64,000 nucleotides of DNA, taken from the NCBI RefSeq assembly GCF_014648055.1, contig NZ_BMQJ01000004.1, forward strand, positions 62,001 through 126,000, read 5' to 3'. Position 1 is the first letter of the stretch. Each line of letters opens with the position of its first letter. This document shows positions 59,224 through 64,000 of the stretch, piece after piece. Made by a program: the position numbers and the translations under genes. The DNA comes from Streptosporangium pseudovulgare (GTDB lineage: Bacteria > Actinomycetota > Actinomycetes > Streptosporangiales > Streptosporangiaceae). The notes under the pieces were generated by a model. It did no database searches, was not told where the DNA came from, and saw only the letters and a program-made list of their open reading frames with translations.

Positions 59224-59847
59224 GTGGAGCATCCGTCGATCACGGCCCGGCGCGGTGGTTCACCGTCCCGCCGCGTCGCCGCGCGTGCCGTCGCCGCCAC
59301 GGACGTCATCGGATCACTGCTTCGCGGCGTCGCCGCCGCGGGCGTCATCGGCGCCGTCCTGGCCGCCGGCGGGTGCGCCGCCGATCCCGAGACCGACGGG
59401 GACCGCGCGCCGGGACCGGCCGCCCACGAGGTCGTCGTCACCGGCAACGACGTCTCCGGAGTCACCGCCAGGATCGCCGGCTGGGAGCACGACAGGAACA
59501 ACGCCCTTCCGCCGCAGAACGTCATCCGGGTCGACATCCGCTTCACCGGCAGGACGGAATGGGCGCTGTCGTCACGGTTCATCGAGCTGGCCGTGTGCGC
59601 GGTCACCGGGCAGCGGACGGTGGTGACGTGTGGCACGGCCGGAATGCGAATGGACCACACGGTCGAGGACCGGTACCACTACACCGTCGAGACGTTCATG
59701 GGCGCCGGCTACCCCCTCGACCAGGTGACGGACGTGCTGCTCCTGCCCGACCAGTACGCGCCCCCGCGGGTGTCCATCGTGACCGATCCCAAGGACGGCG
59801 ACGACTACGTCGCGCCGCGCCTTCCGAAGCCGGGCGACCGCCTCTGA
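59224..59847 (+). CDS. Putative lipoprotein of unknown function
   Basis: 207 residues from GTG 59224. A basic N-region and hydrophobic stretch (about 30-57) end in LAAGGC, an imperfect lipobox with Cys near 58. The mature part has VVVTGNDVSGVTARIAGWEH, RVDIRFTGRTEW and two Cys (AVCAVTG, VTCGTAG). It is probably anchored on the outside of the membrane. The start is uncertain because the GGAGG site is about 18 bases away. Confidence 0.65.
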   Translation: MEHPSITARRGGSPSRRVAARAVAATDVIGSLLRGVAAAGVIGAVLAAGGCAADPETDGDRAPGPAAHEVVVTGNDVSGVTARIAGWEHDRNNALPPQNVIRVDIRFTGRTEWALSSRFIELAVCAVTGQRTVVTCGTAGMRMDHTVEDRYHYTVETFMGAGYPLDQVTDVLLLPDQYAPPRVSIVTDPKDGDDYVAPRLPKPGDRL

Positions 59848-60027
59848 CCGCACCGCGGGCGACCGTGCCCGGATCGGGTCCGGACCGGGGCCGGATCGGG
59901 TCCGGACCGGGTCCGAGGCCATCGAACTCATCCTGGGTAAGCCATATAAGACCGATCCTCCTTTTGTAGGATTTCGGCGATCATCGGCGCCCGCCGCGGC
60001 GTCCCCCTCCGGTGACGGGAGCGACGG

Positions 60028-60384
60028 ATGGCACACTCGGCGACCGCCGGACGGGCGGCGGGAGCGGCTCTCGCCGTACTGCTGCTGGCCGGCTGCTCGG
60101 ACCAGCTCGGCGACCGCGGCGGCAAGAACGGCGCCCCGCCCGACCGGATCGGCGACGTCGACTACGTCGAGGTCTTCCGCAACGCCGACAACTTCCCCAA
60201 CATCGCCCGGATCTGCGTCGAGGGCCTGGCCTTCGCCAGCACGTCGAGCGGGTCGCGGGGCGAGGACGGCGTCGCCAACCCGGCGCTGATCCGCGTCCCG
60301 GAGTGGGACGCCAGGTGCGCCAGCCACGCGAAGTCCGCCCCGGGGTCCGGAGCGAGCCCCCTGCCGACCTCCTCGCCCGGCTGA
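60028..60384 (+). CDS. Small lipoprotein
   Basis: 118 residues. The signal sequence ends in a good lipobox, VLLLAGC (Cys23). The mature part has DVDYVEVFRNADNFPNIARI and a Cys in RICVEG and DARCAS that could pair. Its promoter region (59925-59975) is AT-rich and contains a small ATCCT/AGGAT hairpin. A 21-bp duplication lies just upstream (about 59870-59911). No family is recognised. Confidence 0.8.
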   Translation: MAHSATAGRAAGAALAVLLLAGCSDQLGDRGGKNGAPPDRIGDVDYVEVFRNADNFPNIARICVEGLAFASTSSGSRGEDGVANPALIRVPEWDARCASHAKSAPGSGASPLPTSSPG

Positions 60385-60487
60385 CCCGCCGGCCCGGGGA
60401 CGCCGGTGGACCGGTCGTGGCGGGAGAGCCACCCGGAACGGCCCCGGTCGCGTGGCTCTCCCACAGCGGCTGGCAGACTCTCCCGCG

Positions 60488-61216
60488 ATGAGCGGTGAAC
60501 GACAGACACTGACCGGGGCCGACGGCGCCCCGGTGGTCGGCTATGTGGAGGACGTCCGTGACGGGCGTCCCTGGGCCCGTCACGTCGAGGAGCTCGGCCC
60601 GGGAGCCGTCGACGCCGTCATGTCGCGCCTGCCCGGCTGGGCGGTGTCGGCGCCGGTCGAGCTCGCCCGGCGTCTCGTCGCGCGAGGCGCCCGGACGCTG
60701 CGGCACGCGCACCGGATGCGGTGCGACCTGTCGGACGTACGGCCGGCCGCGGACGCGGCCCCCGACGGCCTGCGGTTCACACCCTGGGACCGCGAGCCCG
60801 CAGAGGTCTTCCCCGCGTGGTTCGCGGCCTACCCGCCCGGCCATCCCGACCGCCGGTCCCGGAAGATGACCCTCGACGATGAGCTCGCGCCCCTGATGCG
60901 TGGCGAGGTGATGGGCCCCCTGCTCCCGTGCGGCGTCCTCGCCGTACGGGACGACGCGGGGGGAGGAGGCGAAGTGGTGGGTGGCGTCCTGGTCACCGAC
61001 TCGAACGACGGGCCGTGGGTCACCGAGGTCTTCCGGCACCCGGACCGATCGCCCCGCGGCCTCGGCTCGCTCATGCTCTCGGCGACCCTGTCCCGGGCCG
61101 CCGCCGACGGGCTGGGCGAGATCGGCCTGGCGGTCACCGAGGGGAACCCCGCGCGGCGCGTGTACGAGACGCTCGGGTTCCGGCCGGCCGGGACCTCGAT
61201 CACCGTCCTGATCTGA
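60488..61216 (+). CDS. GNAT-family N-acetyltransferase
   Basis: 242 residues. The N-terminal third is non-catalytic (GYVEDVRDGRPWARHVEELG). The GNAT core (about 95-240) has FTPWDREPAEVFPAWFAAYP, TEVFRHPDRSPRGLGSLMLS as motif A and VTEGNPARRVYETLGFRPAG. The start ATG 60488 removes a short upstream extension. Confidence 0.88.
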   Translation: MSGERQTLTGADGAPVVGYVEDVRDGRPWARHVEELGPGAVDAVMSRLPGWAVSAPVELARRLVARGARTLRHAHRMRCDLSDVRPAADAAPDGLRFTPWDREPAEVFPAWFAAYPPGHPDRRSRKMTLDDELAPLMRGEVMGPLLPCGVLAVRDDAGGGGEVVGGVLVTDSNDGPWVTEVFRHPDRSPRGLGSLMLSATLSRAAADGLGEIGLAVTEGNPARRVYETLGFRPAGTSITVLI

Positions 61217-61255
61217 CGGCCCCGCCCCGGCGCCCGGGGCGGGCTCTCGTCCGGC

Positions 61256-61768
61256 TCAGCAGTACGAGCGCAGGTGCCAGAGCTTCAGCAGCGCCTTCGG
61301 CGCCTTGTCCAGGCAGCCGCCCGTGTCGCCGCGGTACGACCAGGCGCCGTGAGCGCTCCTGCGCCACACGTGCGGCCCGTCCTGGTAGCTGATCGGGTCG
61401 CCCTTGACACCGATGGAGCCGAGCGCCCAGTACACGTCCTTGCCGGCGCTCCTGACCTTGCCGTAGTAGACCTTCTTCGGCCCGTCCACCTTCTTGCGGC
61501 TGGTCCCCGGGTGGTGCTTCCTGAGGTTCGGGCCGTAGTACTGGGTCCAGTAGGCGTCGGCGAGCGCGTGACGGACCTTCTCGGTGACCTTGAGATTGAC
61601 GGCGGTCTCCCGGGACCGCGAGGCCGTCTCCCGAGCCTGTGAGACCGTCTCCCGGGACCGCGCGTCCGCCGGGGACCGTACGGCGCTCATCGCCGTCGCC
61701 GGGAAGAAGGCGGTGACGGTGACCGCCGCCACCGCGGTGGCCGCGAACCGGTGCGCGAACTCAGTCAT
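61256..61768 (-). CDS. Secreted basic protein of unknown function
   Basis: 170 residues. A signal peptide (about 1-28, cleavage after AMSA) is followed by an Arg/Ser/Glu-Thr repeat (SRETVSQARETASRSRETAV, about 38-57). The conserved-looking C-terminal domain has AYWTQYYGPNLRKHHPGTSR, VYYGKVRSAGKDVYWALGSI and two Cys (GGCLDK and the terminal YC). No family is recognised. Confidence 0.78.
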   Translation of the reverse strand: MTEFAHRFAATAVAAVTVTAFFPATAMSAVRSPADARSRETVSQARETASRSRETAVNLKVTEKVRHALADAYWTQYYGPNLRKHHPGTSRKKVDGPKKVYYGKVRSAGKDVYWALGSIGVKGDPISYQDGPHVWRRSAHGAWSYRGDTGGCLDKAPKALLKLWHLRSYC

Positions 61769-61848
61769 GTCGCTCTCCCATCGCGTTTTGAAGTTTGACG
61801 CTCATCCGCGCCGAAAGGTTGGGAGCGGTCCGGACGGGTTCCGGCGAT

Positions 61849-62706
61849 TCAGCGAGAGAGGGCGAACCGCTCGGCGAACGCGGACATCTCCTCGCGCCGC
61901 CCCTCCGGATCGGCGGCGGTGGGATTCACCACGACGCGGGTCACCCCCTGCGCGGCGAGCTCCTCGACCCGCTCCGCGGTCATGTCCATCGACCCCCAGC
62001 GCGTGTACTCGAGCGCTTCCGGGTCACGACCGGCCTCGACGGCGGCCGAACGGGCGATCTCCAACTGTACGGCGCGCTCCTCGGGACCGAGCGCGCCGCC
62101 GGGGAAGTAACCGTCGCCTCGCCGCCCGGCCCGTCGCGCGGCGGCCCGGCTCGACCCGCCGACATGGATCGGCAGGTGGGTGACCCCGGACGGCTTGGGG
62201 AAACTCACCAGCCGGTCGAAGGAGAAGAACTCCCCCTCGAAGCTCACGCCCTCCTCGCCGCCGCCCCAGAGCAGCCGCAGCACGTCGATCGCCTCGTCGG
62301 CACGACGGCCCCGGCCGGTGAAGTCGACCCCCATCGCGTGTGCCTCGCCCGGCAGGGTGCCGAGCCCTACGGTCAGCAGCCGCATCCGCCCCCCGGACAG
62401 CACGTCGATGGTCGCCAGGCGCTTGGCGAGGATGACCGGGTGGTGGTACGGCAGCAGCAGCACGCCCGTGCCGAGCAGGATCCGCCGGGTGGCCGCGGCG
62501 ACGAAGCTCAGGCAGTCGAGCGGATCGACGTACGGCAGCGACGGCGGGATCTCATAGGGCCCGAACATCGCCCCGGGGTACAGCACGATGTGCTCCGGCA
62601 GGTAGAGCGCCTCGAAACCGCAGTCCTCGGCGTGCCGGGCGAAGGCCACGACCTCCTCGGGATCGACGCCGTAGTAGGCCGTGTTGTAGCTGATCGCGAA
62701 CTTCAT
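61849..62706 (-). CDS. LLM-class (F420/FMN-dependent) oxidoreductase
   Basis: 285-residue luciferase-like monooxygenase with the F420-type pattern: ALYLPEHIVL, RILLGTGVLLLPYHHPVILA, ATIDVLSGGRMRLLTVGLGT and LPIHVGGSSRAAARRAG. MKFAISYN (62706) is chosen because GGAGG lies 6 bases upstream; ATG 62712 touches that site. It probably acts on a small organic substrate. It is the second LLM enzyme of the window and is not a close copy of the first. Confidence 0.9.
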   Translation of the reverse strand: MKFAISYNTAYYGVDPEEVVAFARHAEDCGFEALYLPEHIVLYPGAMFGPYEIPPSLPYVDPLDCLSFVAAATRRILLGTGVLLLPYHHPVILAKRLATIDVLSGGRMRLLTVGLGTLPGEAHAMGVDFTGRGRRADEAIDVLRLLWGGGEEGVSFEGEFFSFDRLVSFPKPSGVTHLPIHVGGSSRAAARRAGRRGDGYFPGGALGPEERAVQLEIARSAAVEAGRDPEALEYTRWGSMDMTAERVEELAAQGVTRVVVNPTAADPEGRREEMSAFAERFALSR

Positions 62707-62813
62707 CGTCATCCTCCGGTCGACCGACGCGTGCTCGTCCCGCGTCGCGTACGACCGGTTCACCGATCCGCGCCCGACACCCTCCGCACGCCCATCGGGA
62801 GCACGCTAGAACC

Positions 62814-62833
62814 TTGTCACTGACGTCAGGCAA
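62814..62833. promoter_or_regulatory. Imperfect dyad upstream of the LLM gene
   Basis: TTGTCACTGACGTCAGGCAA has a perfect TGACGTCA centre and matching TTG/CAA ends. It lies about 110 bases upstream of the LLM start and 240 bases before the APH gene. The regulator is unknown. Confidence 0.35.
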
Positions 62834-63069
62834 ACCCGCTCGGGCATGCCCGAGCGCGCCGGACTCAGGCGGAGGGGGGGTTCGGACCGGATGACGGTGC
62901 CGATGGAGTCGCGGTCGGCCATGTCCGTCTTCGACCATCGACGTCGGACTCCCTTTCTCCACGCATGCGGACGTCATCTAAGATCGACCTCTTGCCGATC
63001 GTCTGAGGGGCGGTTCCCTGTCCTCCTCCGGCAGAGACGCCTCGCGGTCGACACGTGGAGGGGCTGATC

Positions 63070-64000
63070 GTGGACGGACCACGCAGGGTTGCCACACATG
63101 ACGATCTGGCAGGAGTCGCACGCGCGGCTCTGGGCGCCGGACATCGCCTCACCGGCGTCTCACGGCTTCGCGGCGGTAGCAAGAAAGGCGTGTACCGCCT
63201 CATCTTCGATGATGATTCCACCGCGATCGTCTACATATGGGACGACGCCGAGGACTACTGGTCCGCCGCGCGGATCGATGAAGACGACGCCGAGGACCAT
63301 GCGAATCCCTTTTCGCACGCCTCCGGCATCGATCTCTTCGTGGCCGCTCACACGCGCCTGGAAACCCTTGGAATCCGCACCCCGCGGATCCATTCGGCCG
63401 ACCGGAGCAGGAGCCACTACCCGGCCGACATCGCAGTGGTCGAGGATGTGCCCGGCGCAACGCTGGAAGCGTTGCTCCAACAGGACCCGGACGGCGCGCA
63501 GGTGCCTCTGTCGCGGCTCGCCGACGCGCTCGGCGCGATGCAGCGGCACCAAGGACCGGGCTTCGGCAAAGTCGCCCTGATCGACGACGGCGGCATCTCC
63601 CAAGGCCATTCGTGTGAGCGGATCGTCCTCGACCGCGCACTTGACGACCTCGCCGAAGCCGCCTCACGCGACACGCGGATCGAGAGCGGTCGCGACCGCC
63701 TGGAGGACATGGTCCGCGGGCTGGCCGCCGCGGTGCGCCCGCGTTCGGAATACGGGCTCATCCACGGCGAGCTCGGACCGGATCACGTGCTGGTGGACCG
63801 GTACGGGCACCCGGTCCTCATCGACATCGAGGGCCTGATGTTCTTCGACGTCGAGTGGGAGCACGCGTTTCTGCGACTCCGTTTCGGCGAGCACTACCGG
63901 TGGCTGCGCAGAAGCGGTCTCGACGAGCAGCGCCTGGCCTTCTACACGCTGGCGACGCACCTGTCGCTCGTCGCCGGACCACTGCGGCTCCTCGACGGCG
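63070..64000 (+). CDS. APH/choline-kinase-family phosphotransferase, N-terminal part
   Basis: The frame is open to the right edge, giving 310 residues without a stop. GTG 63070 follows GGAGGGG by 7 bases. The kinase-like fold is visible: GVSRLRGGSKKGVYRLIFDD as the nucleotide loop, IHGELGPDHVLVDRYGHPVL as the catalytic loop and IDIEGLMFFDVEWEHAFLRL as the metal loop. The usual HGDxxxxN reads HGELGPDH, so Glu stands for the catalytic Asp and His for Asn. Whether it phosphorylates aminoglycosides or any substrate is open. Confidence 0.85.
   Translation, partial: MDGPRRVATHDDLAGVARAALGAGHRLTGVSRLRGGSKKGVYRLIFDDDSTAIVYIWDDAEDYWSAARIDEDDAEDHANPFSHASGIDLFVAAHTRLETLGIRTPRIHSADRSRSHYPADIAVVEDVPGATLEALLQQDPDGAQVPLSRLADALGAMQRHQGPGFGKVALIDDGGISQGHSCERIVLDRALDDLAEAASRDTRIESGRDRLEDMVRGLAAAVRPRSEYGLIHGELGPDHVLVDRYGHPVLIDIEGLMFFDVEWEHAFLRLRFGEHYRWLRRSGLDEQRLAFYTLATHLSLVAGPLRLLDG

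Noticed and set aside
1-64000. Search for tRNA, rRNA, insertion sequences, phage genes and biosynthetic clusters
   Set aside because: No conserved RNA cores, transposase, integrase, terminase, PKS or NRPS motifs were recognised by eye.

Overview
The window comes from a very GC-rich actinomycete chromosome. GTG and TTG starts are common, third codon positions are almost all G or C, and the gene stock is actinobacterial: many TetR-type regulators, ECF sigma factors paired with membrane proteins, two F420/flavin LLM oxidoreductases, an L,D-transpeptidase and a DUF1540 protein. A filamentous actinomycete of the Streptosporangiales type fits best, but this is inference; no rRNA or tRNA gene is present to place it.

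Layout. 1-8.2 kb is catabolic: the end of a LuxR response regulator, threonine degradation (tdh-kbl), an NfeD/SPFH membrane pair, and a homogentisate operon (hmgA, an unknown protein, fahA). 8.2-12.6 kb is a run of regulator/enzyme pairs (TetR/SDR, WYL/DinB, VOC, IclR), several with clear palindromic operators. 12.7-19.5 kb is a cell-envelope neighbourhood: a secreted unknown, a DAO-type oxidase, an L,D-transpeptidase, a two-EF-hand protein and a long collagen-like protein. 19.9-32 kb holds a GH13 glucosidase, a second TetR/SDR pair, a short HPF-type protein, a 29-residue membrane microprotein, a mannosyltransferase-like membrane enzyme, an ECF sigma module, a DUF1540 protein, a third TetR/hydrolase pair and an LLM oxidoreductase. 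32-41.8 kb has small secreted proteins, a VanZ-like protein, a pentapeptide protein, a second ECF module, a ricin-type lectin, an AlkZ-like protein and an HxlR/NTF2-like pair. 41.8-48.3 kb holds the two most unusual proteins: a Ser/Thr kinase joined to the C-terminal half of an nSTAND1/WD40 protein, and a WXG100-like secretion-type N-terminus joined to a bacterial sugar transferase (phosphoglycosyltransferase) domain. 48.5-64 kb contains rsgA, a third ECF module, a secreted PAF-acetylhydrolase-like esterase, a PadR-DUF1048-ABC exporter operon under a giant inverted repeat, an ArsR-like/hydrolase pair with two matching operators, lipoproteins, GNATs, a second LLM enzyme and the start of an APH-family kinase.

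Two themes run through the window. First, divergent regulator/target pairs with readable operators. Second, an unusual density of minisatellites (11-51 bp units), sometimes running into coding sequence. No insertion sequence, prophage, CRISPR array or RNA gene was recognised. The best candidates for something undescribed are the WXG-sugar transferase fusion with its GNAT neighbour, the kinase-nSTAND1-WD40 fusion, the mutually exclusive leader hairpins at 32.3 kb and two microproteins.
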